Shown: positions 40,129-49,555 of the stretch, one piece after another
Layout: each line of letters begins with the position of its first letter
Numbering within the stretch: the stretch's first letter is position 1
Origin: Polynucleobacter sp. CS-Odin-A6
GTDB lineage: Bacteria; Pseudomonadota; Gammaproteobacteria; Burkholderiales; Burkholderiaceae
Direction: 5' to 3'
DNA length: 64,000 nt
Assembly: GCF_018882095.1 (NCBI RefSeq)
Contig: NZ_JACVPD010000002.1
Coordinates: 1-64,000 of the forward strand
The notes under the pieces: generated by a model
The model's input: only the letters and a program-made list of their open reading frames with translations
The model's database searches: none
What the model was told of the DNA's origin: nothing
Position numbers and translations under genes: made by a program

Positions 40129-41511
40129 TTATTTGAATTCACGACTCAGTTTTGTTTTGCGATGCAAGCCAACGAGATAAAACATGGCGAGATACACACT
40201 TAATAAGCACGGACCTAAGATCAAAGCTATCCGTGCATCCTCATGAAAGCCCATCAACACCACTACCAAAGCAATAAATGCCAATGCGAACCACGAGGAA
40301 TAGGGCCACCAGGGTGCGCGATAGGCCAACTCAGCAACCTGGGTTTTAGTAAGAGAACGGCGAAATTGAATTTGTGTGATCAAAATAGCAATCCATACCA
40401 TCAGACCAATAAAAGTAACTGCGGCCATGATGTATTGAAATGCCTTATCTGGAACAAAGTAATTCAATACCACTCCCGTCATACAGACTGCTACGGTAGC
40501 CATCACTGCCCGATGCGGAACACCATTCTTTGATAGCTTGGCAAACGGAGCTGGCGCATAGTTATTCTTCGAGAGTGCGTACAAGAGACGACCGCCACTA
40601 AAGATGCCGGCATTGCAAGATGACAACGCTGCAGTAATCACCACAAAGTTAATGATTCCAGCAGCCTCACGCAGTCCAATACGCTCAAACATCACTACAA
40701 ACGGACTACCTTGTTGGCCAATTTCATTCCAAGGAAAGATGGCTAAGATAACGAGGATTGCGCCCATATAGAAAATCAAGATGCGCCATGCCAATGAATC
40801 AATTGCCATGGGAATCGTTTTGCGTGGATTCTCAGCTTCACCAGCAGATAAACCAATCATCTCAATACCAACATAGGCAAATAAGACCATCTGCAAGGAA
40901 AGTAGCATTCCGCTAATCCCGTTCGGAAAGAAGCCGCCGTGTTGCCACAAATTACTCAAGCCAATCGGTTGCCAGTCATTGGTAAAGCCAAACAAAATGA
41001 CGGAAGCACCTAATGCAATCATGGCAACAATAGCAACTACTTTGATTAAGGCAAACCAAAACTCAAACTCACCAAAAACTTTTACAGCAATGAGATTAAT
41101 CAGGCCCATCATCAAGATAGAAGATAAGGCCCATATCCACTGAGGTGTATCAGGAAACCAAATGCCCATATAAATACCAACAGCAGTTACCTCAGCAATG
41201 CCAACGACAATCCAATAAGTCCAATAACCCCAACCCACCATATAGCCTGCTAGTGGGCCAACGTAGTTGTTGGCATAGGCGGCAAATGAGCCCGCTACTG
41301 GCTCATGAACAGCCATTTCCCCCAAGGTGCGCAGCACAATGAAGGCCACGATGCCGGCCAGCAGGTATCCCAGCAAAATAGAGGGTCCTGCGATTTGGAT
41401 CGCGCTAGCCGATCCCAGAAATAATCCAACTCCGATAGTAGAACCCAAGGCCATGAGGCGAATATGCCGGACTTTGAGGTGGCGCTTTAAACCAGTGTGT
41501 TCAGTCTGCAA
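40129..41511 (-). CDS. Amino-acid permease, APC superfamily (AAT family)
   Basis: A 460-residue transporter with 12 membrane segments and the AAT-family opening GLKRHLKVRHIRLMALGSTIGVGLFLGS. It resembles the ProY/CycA group; the link to ald favours alanine (or D-alanine/glycine) as substrate, which is inference. I start at TTG 41509-41511: a near-perfect AAAGGAGG lies 6 nt upstream. The in-frame ATG at 41550 would put that site inside the gene and add 13 unlikely residues. Confidence 0.9.
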   Translation of the reverse strand: MQTEHTGLKRHLKVRHIRLMALGSTIGVGLFLGSASAIQIAGPSILLGYLLAGIVAFIVLRTLGEMAVHEPVAGSFAAYANNYVGPLAGYMVGWGYWTYWIVVGIAEVTAVGIYMGIWFPDTPQWIWALSSILMMGLINLIAVKVFGEFEFWFALIKVVAIVAMIALGASVILFGFTNDWQPIGLSNLWQHGGFFPNGISGMLLSLQMVLFAYVGIEMIGLSAGEAENPRKTIPMAIDSLAWRILIFYMGAILVILAIFPWNEIGQQGSPFVVMFERIGLREAAGIINFVVITAALSSCNAGIFSGGRLLYALSKNNYAPAPFAKLSKNGVPHRAVMATVAVCMTGVVLNYFVPDKAFQYIMAAVTFIGLMVWIAILITQIQFRRSLTKTQVAELAYRAPWWPYSSWFALAFIALVVVLMGFHEDARIALILGPCLLSVYLAMFYLVGLHRKTKLSREFK

Positions 41512-41746
41512 AAGAGACCTCCTTTCGATTTGTCGTTGATAAGTCACCAACGAGACAAAGTCTAGGGAGGACTGGACTTCTAGACTAGAGGCTAGAAATG
41601 CACAAAGTGCTTAAAGAAATAAATATGAGGTGCAAAAAAGTTGTTAACCTAATAGATAAAGGCTAAGACGAACTTGAATTAATTAGGGACGACATCAGAA
41701 TCCGTAATTTCCTACAGGGATTCCCCTAAAGGATTTGGGGATCGTT

Positions 41747-42520
41747 TTAAGCAATGGCCTTCTGAATCGCAATCAGATTTAAAACTTCGGCAGCAGCGGC
41801 CAAACCACAGGCTGCAGTGACCATGACTGTAGATCCATAACCAGAACAAGCTAGACCACCGCTGGCAGCCCCTGCCCGTGGCTCATGAGAATAAATAGCG
41901 CGAATGCCAATTTTTTTCTTCAGGCTTCTAGAAAAGCCATGGTCTTGTCGTAGGCCTTGACGCACCTTAGCGAGTAAAGCATCTTGCTCGGTTCGAGAAA
42001 GATCATCGCAACGCACAGAAGTAGGATCAGATTTTCCGCCAGCAGCACCACACATCACTAGAGCGCGCTCGTTTTTAGTTGCCCACACTGCTAAGGCAAT
42101 TTTGGTTAGTACTGAATCTGTAGCATCCAAAATAATGGCATCAGGGGGAATTAATTCATCTAAATTCCCTGACTCCAAAAATGTATCGCAGGAGGTTAAT
42201 TGAATATCAGGATTAATTCGGCGAATACGATCAGTCATCACTTGTACTTTTGCCTTACCGAACTCACCCTCGAGCGCGTGAAGTTGACGATTGGTATTAC
42301 TTTCAGCAATGTGATCAAAATCAATTAATACAAGATGTCCAATTGCCGTGCGCGCCAAGGCTTCGGCAGCCCAAGAACCCACTCCTCCTAGGCCGGCAAT
42401 TACGACCGTGGCATGACGAAAGCACTCCCGCAGCTCAGGGCCGTATAGACGAGCTACTCCCCCAAAACGACGATCATCCAAATTGACTTCTTTCCTATCT
42501 TCTATCTTGTTTTCTTCCAT
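41747..42520 (-). CDS. tcdA: tRNA threonylcarbamoyladenosine dehydratase
   Basis: A 257-residue E1-like (ThiF-fold) enzyme that cyclises t6A to ct6A at position 37 of tRNAs, using ATP. Seen: [12 protein letters not shown], the nucleotide loop [30 protein letters not shown], and the catalytic-cysteine region with VMCGAAGG. The C-terminal [15 protein letters not shown] helix is typical of TcdA/CsdL. The gene diverges from pdxH by only 22 bp; TATAAA 8 nt before the ATG is a probable -10, so the leader can be only 1-2 nt. Confidence 0.92.
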   Translation of the reverse strand: MEENKIEDRKEVNLDDRRFGGVARLYGPELRECFRHATVVIAGLGGVGSWAAEALARTAIGHLVLIDFDHIAESNTNRQLHALEGEFGKAKVQVMTDRIRRINPDIQLTSCDTFLESGNLDELIPPDAIILDATDSVLTKIALAVWATKNERALVMCGAAGGKSDPTSVRCDDLSRTEQDALLAKVRQGLRQDHGFSRSLKKKIGIRAIYSHEPRAGAASGGLACSGYGSTVMVTAACGLAAAAEVLNLIAIQKAIA

Positions 42521-42542
42521 AGCTTCTCTTTATACTGAAAAA

Positions 42543-43178
42543 ATGGACTCCATTGCTCAACTTCGCAAAAACTATACCTTCGGTCAGCTTTCAGAAACTG
42601 AGGTTCCACCCGATCCTTTGGTCTTATTTCAGGTCTGGTTTGATCAGGCAATTACGGCACAATGTCCGGAACCGAACTCGATGACTTTGGCGACTGCTGA
42701 TATATCAGGCAATCCCTCAGCCCGTATTGTCTTACTCAAAGGGGCGGATGAAGCTGGTTTTACCTTCTTTACTAATTATGAAAGCCAAAAAGGCAAAGAG
42801 TTGGCCATTCGTCCTCATGCTGCCTTATTGTTTCATTGGCATGAGCTTGAACGCCAAGTTCGCATCAAAGGTGTAGTCGAAAAAGCGACCGCCGCAGAAA
42901 GCGATGAATATTTCCATTCTCGCCCTGTCGCCTCCCGCATTGGCGCCTGGGCTTCTCCACAAAGCGCTGAAATTCCCAGTCGAGAATTTCTTGAAGACGC
43001 TGAAAAACGTTTCGCGGCAGACTTTGGTGACCAAGCTCCAAGACCAGAGCACTGGGGTGGCTATCGCCTGCATCCTACTGAGATTGAATTTTGGCAAGGT
43101 CGCCCTTCACGCCTGCACGATCGCATCCATTACCGAGTTGTAGGTAACGGTTGGCGCATCACCCGCCTAGCACCCTAA
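42543..43178 (+). CDS. pdxH: Pyridoxamine 5'-phosphate oxidase
   Basis: A 211-residue FMN enzyme making pyridoxal phosphate. Seen: [40 protein letters not shown] (FMN site) and the C-terminal signature [13 protein letters not shown]. The ATG at 42543 gives a normal N-terminus; an upstream in-frame ATG at 42483 lies inside tcdA. There is no Shine-Dalgarno sequence, and TATACT (42531-42536) ends 6 nt before the ATG, suggesting a leaderless message. Confidence 0.95.
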   Translation: MDSIAQLRKNYTFGQLSETEVPPDPLVLFQVWFDQAITAQCPEPNSMTLATADISGNPSARIVLLKGADEAGFTFFTNYESQKGKELAIRPHAALLFHWHELERQVRIKGVVEKATAAESDEYFHSRPVASRIGAWASPQSAEIPSREFLEDAEKRFAADFGDQAPRPEHWGGYRLHPTEIEFWQGRPSRLHDRIHYRVVGNGWRITRLAP

Positions 43179-43208
43179 AGAGGCTTAGCAGAAACAATCT
43201 CGACCGTC

Positions 43209-43781
43209 TTAGCGAAACTCCGAAGCAATTAAAGAGTGAAACTTTGCTCTAAATTTAGCTAACTTGGGAGCGACAACTGCCATGCAGTAGCCTTGACCTG
43301 GATGCTGACGAAAATAATTCTGGTGATACGCTTCAGCTGGATAAATGACAGGAGCGGCATCAATTTGAGTTACAACCGCACCCGAATAAATTTTCGCCAC
43401 CTCCAGCTCTTTTACAACCTCGTGCGCCATTGTCATTTGACTCTCGCTATGAGTAAAAATAACTGAGCGATATTGCGTACCACGATCATTACCTTGATAG
43501 TTCAAGGTTGTTGGATCATGAATCACGAAAAAGATTTCTAATAAGTCGCGATAAGAGACTATCTCCGGATCAAAGTACACATCGACGATTTCTGCATGGC
43601 CCGTTTGACCAGAGCAGATCGATTCATAATCAGGATTTAGCATGGCTCCACCTGCATAACCGGACACTACCGTGCTCACACCTGAAATTTGCTGATAAAC
43701 CGCCTCTAGGCACCAGAAACAGCCGCCTCCCAAAGTGGCGCGCTCCAGGCCTGAGTGATTTTTATGGGTGATTTCGTTCAT
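43209..43781 (-). CDS. msrA: Peptide-methionine (S)-S-oxide reductase
   Basis: A 190-residue repair enzyme reducing methionine-S-sulfoxide. The active site GCFWCLE is at residues 20-26, followed by GVSTVVSGYAGG and the C-terminal EAYHQNYF. A second cysteine (YCMAVV) lies near the C-terminus for thioredoxin-linked recycling. AGGA 7 nt before the ATG supports the start. It converges on pdxH and diverges from the aldehyde dehydrogenase gene. Confidence 0.96.
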   Translation of the reverse strand: MNEITHKNHSGLERATLGGGCFWCLEAVYQQISGVSTVVSGYAGGAMLNPDYESICSGQTGHAEIVDVYFDPEIVSYRDLLEIFFVIHDPTTLNYQGNDRGTQYRSVIFTHSESQMTMAHEVVKELEVAKIYSGAVVTQIDAAPVIYPAEAYHQNYFRQHPGQGYCMAVVAPKLAKFRAKFHSLIASEFR

Positions 43782-43832
43782 GGCTTTATCCTAATGCCTT
43801 ATTCAATCTTTTGCTCGCCATAGATAAACTCA

Positions 43833-45236
43833 ATGCTCATAAATCGCTTCACACTCCAATTAGATGAAATCAAGGCGGCTTATGCTTTAGAACCAAACCC
43901 CAGCTTAGAGGTTCGCCTTGAGCGCATTGGGCGCATTGAACAAATGATTGCTGCCAATGAGGAAAAGCTCTGTACGGTATTGGCTGCAGACTTTGGTACG
44001 CGTCACCCAATTGAGAGTAGGCTGCTTGAATTTCAGATGATTTATCAGGCTTGTAAGCATGTTCGCCAGCATCTCAAAGAGTGGATGAAACCCCAGCTTG
44101 TGCCGACCCCAGGATTTATGGGGTCTTCTCATGCTTGGACCCAAATGCAATCTATAGGGGTAGTTGGCATCATGAGTCCTTGGAATTATCCCGTTCAGCT
44201 TGCGCTGGTTCCAGCCATCGCCGCCCTTGCAGCCGGGAATCGAGTATGGCTCAAGCCATCAGAAAGAAGTTCACGCACCTCCGGATTTTTGACAGCCTTG
44301 ATCCAAGAGTACTTTCACCCTAGCGAATTTTGTGTCATCGCTGGTGGCGCAGATCTCGCAGAATCTTTTGCGGCACTCCCTTTTGATCATCTATTTTTCA
44401 CTGGCTCCGGCAATATTGGTAAAAAAGTTATGCGCGCCGCTGCGGATCACTTAACGCCTATAACACTAGAGCTAGGGGGTAAGTCCCCAGCTATTGTGGA
44501 CCCCTCTGCCAAGCTTCAAGAGGCTGCGGCCAGCATCATTTACGGTAAGCTCATTAACGGTGGTCAAACGTGCATTGCCCCTGATTATGTGGTGGTGCAT
44601 GCTAATGATGTCGATAACTTTGTTCAAGAGCTGCAGCGTGCGGCTCAAAATCAATTCTCGAATCCCGAAGTATTAACTGGAGCGATTGATGAACATCAAC
44701 TTACTCGCTGGCAACAATTAGTTCAAGACGCAGTGAAGCGTGGTGCGCAAGCAATTCCACTCATTTCTTTTGGTGAAAATAGCTCGCCCTCCTTCACGCC
44801 CGTAGCACTCCTTAATGTGCCTGATGAAGCGCTCATCATGCAAGAAGAAGTCTTCGGCCCCATTCTGCCAATCGTAATAATCAATGATCTGGTCTCTACT
44901 ATTCGGTATATCAATGACCGGCCAATGCCATTAGCCCTATATTGGTTTGGCAACAACAAAAAAGTGATGCAGCGCATTCTCGATGAAACACGCTCTGGTG
45001 GTGTGACGATTAATGACACCCTGCTACACGCAGCGGTAGAAAATTTACCTTTTGGCGGCGTTGGTCCCAGTGGCATGGGTGCCTACCATGGCAAAGTGGG
45101 TTTTGAACTATTCAGTCATCGCAAATCCGTTTTGGAAGTCCGTGGCTTCTTTGGCATACCTTACTTGCGGGGTACTCAGTTGGTAAGACCGCCATACGGC
45201 AATGGGGTGGAGCGTTTATTGCGTTGGCTACCTTAA
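43833..45236 (+). CDS. Coniferyl-aldehyde-dehydrogenase-like aldehyde dehydrogenase
   Basis: A 467-residue NAD(P)-dependent aldehyde dehydrogenase. Seen: SPWNYPVQLALVPAIAALAAGN, LKPSERS, FTGSGNIGKKV, the glutamate region LELGGKSPAIVD and the catalytic cysteine in NGGQTCIAPDYV. The C-terminal hydrophobic tail (FFGIPYLRGTQLVRPPYG) is typical of the coniferyl-aldehyde/fatty-aldehyde branch. The true substrate cannot be told. No Shine-Dalgarno sequence is seen; TAGATA 6 nt before the ATG is a poor -10 candidate. Confidence 0.9.
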   Translation: MLINRFTLQLDEIKAAYALEPNPSLEVRLERIGRIEQMIAANEEKLCTVLAADFGTRHPIESRLLEFQMIYQACKHVRQHLKEWMKPQLVPTPGFMGSSHAWTQMQSIGVVGIMSPWNYPVQLALVPAIAALAAGNRVWLKPSERSSRTSGFLTALIQEYFHPSEFCVIAGGADLAESFAALPFDHLFFTGSGNIGKKVMRAAADHLTPITLELGGKSPAIVDPSAKLQEAAASIIYGKLINGGQTCIAPDYVVVHANDVDNFVQELQRAAQNQFSNPEVLTGAIDEHQLTRWQQLVQDAVKRGAQAIPLISFGENSSPSFTPVALLNVPDEALIMQEEVFGPILPIVIINDLVSTIRYINDRPMPLALYWFGNNKKVMQRILDETRSGGVTINDTLLHAAVENLPFGGVGPSGMGAYHGKVGFELFSHRKSVLEVRGFFGIPYLRGTQLVRPPYGNGVERLLRWLP

Positions 45237-45268
45237 TTGCTTCAGTAGCAATTAATTCGGGAAAACCC

Positions 45269-45297
45269 TTGTAATACGGCTACAAAAATGCCATAAT
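45269..45297 (+). promoter_or_regulatory. Promoter of the RhlE-type helicase gene
   Basis: TTGTAA (45269-45274), 17-bp spacer, CATAAT (45292-45297). Transcription from about 45304 would give a leader of about 186 nt. Confidence 0.6.
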
Positions 45298-45403
45298 TGG
45301 AGGCTTTTTAAAGCAATTTGATTCATCGCCCCCCAGCTATATTTCAGCGTACCGTTTAGAGGTTATAAACACCGAAGTCCAAAAAACGCGCTGCCGCCTG
45401 TCT

Positions 45404-45481
45404 GATGGTCGATGCCTTTGACCATCACACTCAGTAAAAAACAAAGAGTGTATACACGGAGACATCCCTTCATCGGGATGT
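45404..45481 (+). promoter_or_regulatory. Structured 5' leader of the helicase gene
   Basis: Two hairpins: GATGGTC/GACCATC at 45404-45426 and ACATCCC-TTCATC-GGGATGT at 45462-45481. The second pairs the GGGATG that lies 9 nt before the ATG, so it can hide the ribosome site. Cold-induced RNA helicase genes often have long regulatory leaders; here the control is inferred from structure only. Confidence 0.5.
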
Positions 45482-45489
45482 GCAATAGC

Positions 45490-47115
45490 ATGACTTTTTC
45501 TAAAGAAACGAATCCTGAGTTGAAAGACTCAAAACCCTCTGGAACTGAGTTCCAGTCTTTCGCCCTTGCGGCGCAACTCCTTAAAAACGTTGCTGAACTG
45601 GGTTATACCCAAGCCACTGAAGTGCAAGCTCAGGTTATTCCTGCGGCGCTCGCTGGCGGTGACTTATTAGTCAGCAGCCAAACTGGTAGCGGTAAAACTG
45701 CAGCCTTTTTATTACCTTTAATTAATCAACTGATCGAAGATAACCCTAACAGCTCACCTGTTCCAGGCCGCGCTCAACCTAAAGTGTTGGTGCTCTGCCC
45801 TACTCGTGAATTAGCTCAACAGGTTGCTGCAGATGCAGTCAACTTAGTTCGTGGCATGAAAGGCATTCGTATCGCAACCGTCATGGGTGGCATGCCTTAT
45901 GGCAAGCAAATCCAAGCGCTCAAAGGCGCCTTGTTAGTTGTCGCAACCCCTGGTCGTTTACTCGACTTGACTGACAGCAAAGCAATTCGCTTAGATGATG
46001 TAAAACAACTCGTGATCGATGAAGCTGATCGTATGCTTGACATGGGATTTGCTGATGATCTCGAAGCCATTGACAAACGTTGTGCTAGCCGTACCCAAAC
46101 CCTAATGTTCTCAGCAACTTTTGCGCCAAAGATTATGTCTTTAGCAAATGAACTGACTAGCAATGCAAAGCGGATTGAGCTTGCTCACGCTGGTGAAAAG
46201 CATGCCAATATCGAACAGAAGTTGCATTGGGCTGACAGCATGTCACACAAACATAAGCTGCTCGAGCACATTTTGGCTGACGCCTCTTTAGATCAAGCAG
46301 TGGTGTTTGCTAGTACGCAAATTGAAAGTGAAAAAATTGCTGATACTCTGCGTGCGAATGGTTATGAAGCAAGCGCCTTACACGGTGCAATGCCACAAGC
46401 TGTTCGTATGCGTCGTCTCGAGTCTCTTCGCAAAGGTCACACCAAGATTTTGGTTGCGACTGATGTAGCCGCTCGCGGTATCGATGTGCCCCGTATTAGT
46501 CATGTGATTAACTTTGGCTTGCCAATGAAACCAGAAGATTACACGCACCGCATTGGTAGAACTGGACGCGCTGGTCGTAATGGCGTTGCCATCACTTTGG
46601 TTGAACATCGTGACCGTGCCAAGATTCGCAATATTGAGCGTTTTACCCAGCAAGACATTGTTGCTTCAGTAATCGCTGGTCTAGAGCCGCAAGCCAAGCC
46701 TAGCTTTGGTGGTGGCGGCGGCGGTCGCCCAGGCGGTGGTCGTTCAGGTGGTTTCGGTGGCGGCGGTCGCTCTGGCGGCGGCGGTGGCGGTGGTCGTTAT
46801 GGTTCAGGCGCTCGTTCAGAGTCTCGCTCTGGCAGTGGTGGTGGCGGAGGCGGTGGTAATCGCTCAGGCAATCATTTTGAATCTCGTTCTGGTGATTCCC
46901 GTCCATCTGGCGACTCACGTCCTGCTGCTGGCGCTAATCGCTTTGCTGATTCACGTCCTGCGCGCTCTGGTGATTCACGCCCGTCTGGCGACTCACGACC
47001 TGCTCGCTCTGGTGACTCACGACCTGCTCGCTCTGGTGACTCACGTCCGTCTGCTGGTCCTCGTTTTGCTAAACCCAAAACTGGTGGTCAACGCAGAAAC
47101 TTTAGCGGTAGCTAA
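45490..47115 (+). CDS. rhlE: DEAD-box ATP-dependent RNA helicase, RhlE type
   Basis: A 541-residue helicase that remodels RNA. From ATG 45490: Q-motif region FQSFALAAQLLKNVAELGY, TGSGKT at 65-70, DEAD at 177-180, SAT at 208-210, and HRIGRTGRAGR in the second domain. The C-terminal 140 residues are a glycine-rich stretch followed by repeats of SGDSRPA(R), probably a disordered RNA-binding tail. The start codon is chosen because it follows the leader hairpin and matches the family N-terminus; upstream ATG/GTG codons lie in the structured leader. ubiC follows after 2 bp. Confidence 0.92.
   Translation: MTFSKETNPELKDSKPSGTEFQSFALAAQLLKNVAELGYTQATEVQAQVIPAALAGGDLLVSSQTGSGKTAAFLLPLINQLIEDNPNSSPVPGRAQPKVLVLCPTRELAQQVAADAVNLVRGMKGIRIATVMGGMPYGKQIQALKGALLVVATPGRLLDLTDSKAIRLDDVKQLVIDEADRMLDMGFADDLEAIDKRCASRTQTLMFSATFAPKIMSLANELTSNAKRIELAHAGEKHANIEQKLHWADSMSHKHKLLEHILADASLDQAVVFASTQIESEKIADTLRANGYEASALHGAMPQAVRMRRLESLRKGHTKILVATDVAARGIDVPRISHVINFGLPMKPEDYTHRIGRTGRAGRNGVAITLVEHRDRAKIRNIERFTQQDIVASVIAGLEPQAKPSFGGGGGGRPGGGRSGGFGGGGRSGGGGGGGRYGSGARSESRSGSGGGGGGGNRSGNHFESRSGDSRPSGDSRPAAGANRFADSRPARSGDSRPSGDSRPARSGDSRPARSGDSRPSAGPRFAKPKTGGQRRNFSGS
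46888..47055 (+). repeat. In-frame tandem repeats encoding SGDSRPAR units
   Basis: About seven imperfect copies of a 24-30-bp unit (core CTGGTGACTCACG) encode the helicase tail. The last three copies are nearly identical at DNA level, which points to recent slippage or duplication. Confidence 0.8.
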
Positions 47116-47117
47116 AA

Positions 47118-47681
47118 ATGATTCACCGTTTTCGTCTCCGTTCTGCATGGAATCGAGTCGATTCCGGTGAACTTCATCAAGCGCCACGCCAATGGCAGCC
47201 TTGGCTTAGTGATACTGGTTCTTTAACCCAAAAAATTGAACAGCTCATTGGTCAAAAGCTAGAGGTTGTAGTGTTACGCGATTGCCGGCAAAACTTAGAT
47301 AGCGACGAGAGTCGCTATTTTCATTTCAAAATCAAACATTGTCGTATACGAGAAGTATTACTCTGCGCCAATGGCATTCCGCTGGTAATGGCGCGTAGCA
47401 TCATCCCCACCATGAGCTCAAGTGGCAGCAATCATGAAGTTCTGCGCCTAGGCAAGAAGCCATTAGGCGCTGTTCTCTTTGCAAAAACACGCATGCACTC
47501 CCACAGGAAACCGCTGCGCGAAATTTCGCGCCTAGATAAGCAAAGTTCACTATGGAAAAAATGTGTTCAGCAATATCCTAAACTACCATCGGTAACTTGG
47601 GCAAGACGAACACTCTATGAGCTCAAAGGGCGCCCACTTCTAGTGAGTGAAGTTTTTCTGCCAGCACTACTGAGCTACTGA
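47118..47681 (+). CDS. ubiC: Chorismate lyase
   Basis: A 187-residue enzyme that removes pyruvate from chorismate to give 4-hydroxybenzoate for ubiquinone. Family features seen: WLSDTGSLTQKIE near residue 30, EVLLCANGIPLVMARSIIP (residues 79-97), LGKKPLGAVLF (111-121) and GRPLLVSEVFLPALL at the C-terminus. It is slightly basic at the N-terminus. The gene starts 2 bp after the helicase stop, with no separate promoter apparent, so it probably depends on read-through from rhlE. Confidence 0.85.
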   Translation: MIHRFRLRSAWNRVDSGELHQAPRQWQPWLSDTGSLTQKIEQLIGQKLEVVVLRDCRQNLDSDESRYFHFKIKHCRIREVLLCANGIPLVMARSIIPTMSSSGSNHEVLRLGKKPLGAVLFAKTRMHSHRKPLREISRLDKQSSLWKKCVQQYPKLPSVTWARRTLYELKGRPLLVSEVFLPALLSY

Positions 47682-47700
47682 ATTACTGATCTAGCCCAGA

Positions 47701-48510
47701 TTAAATAGCGGCCCAAGCTTGCGATGCTGCCATCAAAGCATCATCGCCGGGCTCACAAGTAAACACCTCTCCAAAGCCAATTCGCTCAGCAGCGTCTGCA
47801 ATATTGTGATGTGGACAAATCGCAGTAGCGAGATCCAATGGCAACTTCGCCTGACCCAAATAGCGCACCGCCTCAGAAGAGGTCAGCAACCAAAGTGATT
47901 GTGCAAAATCCATCTCATGAATGTCATGCCAAGCAGGATTATCGAGAGCTAAAGGCACACGCTGATAGACTGAAATCGCCTCCACTTGCGCTCCTGCATT
48001 CTTCAAGGTTTCAGCCAACCAGTCGCGCCCACCCTCGCCTTTGAAGATCAGCACTTTCTTACTTGGCCAATTCCATTGCAATTTCTGCAACTCAAACCAT
48101 AAGCCTTCTGAATCCCAATGGGCCTTATCTTGCGGAAGAATGATTAGTGTGGGAGTGCTCTCAGCTCCAATGCCATGATTTTTTAACGCCGCCATACTGC
48201 TGCCACCCATCACCCCAATCGGAATCACGTGATTGGATAGCTCCTGCCAAGACTTTTCGAGAAGACGCAGGGTGCACTCAATGGCATTTGGGCTGACGAA
48301 TATAGCGAGGTCAGCCGATTGAAGAGCTTGAATCATCTGATTGCCTAAACCATCCTCATTCTTGGGGACGATGGTAAGTAATGGCAAAGAAATAATCTTG
48401 GGGGAGAGCTCTTTGGTAATGCCACTCTTGAGTAAGGATTTTTGTAGCGCTTCGGACAATTGTCGACTCTGCCCACTAGGGCGGGTAACGACAATCGTCT
48501 TGCTACTCAT
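47701..48510 (-). CDS. hemD: Uroporphyrinogen-III synthase
   Basis: A 269-residue enzyme closing hydroxymethylbilane to uroporphyrinogen III in haem and sirohaem synthesis. Family features are weakly conserved, as usual: TRPSGQSRQL at the N-terminus, DLAIFVSPNAI (about 90-100), VLIFKGEGGRDWLAETL (about 160-175), YQRVPL, and SLWLLTSSEAV. Position directly after hemC (21 bp) on the same strand makes the identification secure. It converges on ubiC. Confidence 0.9.
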   Translation of the reverse strand: MSSKTIVVTRPSGQSRQLSEALQKSLLKSGITKELSPKIISLPLLTIVPKNEDGLGNQMIQALQSADLAIFVSPNAIECTLRLLEKSWQELSNHVIPIGVMGGSSMAALKNHGIGAESTPTLIILPQDKAHWDSEGLWFELQKLQWNWPSKKVLIFKGEGGRDWLAETLKNAGAQVEAISVYQRVPLALDNPAWHDIHEMDFAQSLWLLTSSEAVRYLGQAKLPLDLATAICPHHNIADAAERIGFGEVFTCEPGDDALMAASQAWAAI

Positions 48511-48531
48511 GACGCTTTATGTCGCCGAGAA

Positions 48532-49512
48532 TTACTGGGGCAAGCCATTTGGCAACAAGCTTGCAGCACCCTGCGCAATTAAATCTTGTGCCACAGACAA
48601 GCCCAAGGCTTCGGCATCCTCCAAACTCGCCACTGCACCTTGCGCGGTAGCAAGACAAATTGCCTTGCCATCTACACTAGCTACAAAAGATCGGATATGC
48701 ATCTGATTCTGGTCCCAAGTAGCATATGCTGCGAGTGGCACCTCACAAGAGCCTCCAAGCTGGCGTGACACCATGCGTTCAGCAGAGACGGCATACAACG
48801 TTGCCAAATCATTTAACGGGGCAAGCCACTGCTTAATGTTGGGATGCTTACTCAGGGTTTCGATTCCCAGAGCCCCTTGGCCTGCTGCTGGAGTGTAAGG
48901 ATCGATAGGTAATAAAGCCCGAATGCGACTTTCCAAACCAAGTCGCTTGAGACCGGCGGCAGCCAAAATAATCGCCTGATACTCACCCCGGTCCAATTTG
49001 CCCATCCGAGTATCTAAGTTTCCTCTTAAGGGCTGAATTTCGAGATGGGGAAATTTGGCTCGGAGAACCGACTCACGTCGCAAGCTAGAGGTCCCTACAA
49101 CCGCGCCTTGGGGTAGATCTTCAAGACCGGCATAGTCATTAGAAACAAATGCATCATGGGCATCTTCCCGGACCATCACGCAAGACAGATCAAAGCCTTC
49201 AGGCATCACCATGGGGACATCTTTTAAAGAATGCACTGCCAAATCTGCCCGTCCATCCTCCAGTGCAGTTTCTAGCTCTTTAACAAATAAGCCCTTTCCG
49301 CCGACTTTGGAGAGCGCTTTATCCAATATTTGGTCTCCCCGAGTGGTCATACCCAAAATTTGGACATCGCATCCTGGATAGAGCTTTTTGAGGCAATCTC
49401 GGACGTGTTCAGCCTGCCACATGGCAAGCCGGCTCTCGCGGGAGGCGATTACAAGACGCTCTGGAGGGCTGGAGATAGAAGGGGTAGCGCTAGATAGGGA
49501 AGATTGGGACAT
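48532..49512 (-). CDS. hemC: Porphobilinogen deaminase (hydroxymethylbilane synthase)
   Basis: A 326-residue enzyme joining four porphobilinogens. Seen: [50 protein letters not shown] and the cofactor cysteine in [13 protein letters not shown] start at ATG 49512; upstream in-frame codons overlap the divergent argH. Only 43 bp separate the two genes, and TATTTT lies 7 nt before this ATG as a possible -10. hemD follows. Confidence 0.95.
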   Translation of the reverse strand: MSQSSLSSATPSISSPPERLVIASRESRLAMWQAEHVRDCLKKLYPGCDVQILGMTTRGDQILDKALSKVGGKGLFVKELETALEDGRADLAVHSLKDVPMVMPEGFDLSCVMVREDAHDAFVSNDYAGLEDLPQGAVVGTSSLRRESVLRAKFPHLEIQPLRGNLDTRMGKLDRGEYQAIILAAAGLKRLGLESRIRALLPIDPYTPAAGQGALGIETLSKHPNIKQWLAPLNDLATLYAVSAERMVSRQLGGSCEVPLAAYATWDQNQMHIRSFVASVDGKAICLATAQGAVASLEDAEALGLSVAQDLIAQGAASLLPNGLPQ

Positions 49513-49555
49513 AACATTTAAAATAATTAAAGACCGACACCAATATACTGCTTTT

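Noticed and set aside
46706-47170. A 154-codon frame of alternating valine, alanine and leucine overlapping the helicase gene
   Set aside because: It is the out-of-frame reading of the glycine-rich and SGDSRPAR repeats and is low in complexity; the helicase frame explains the DNA.
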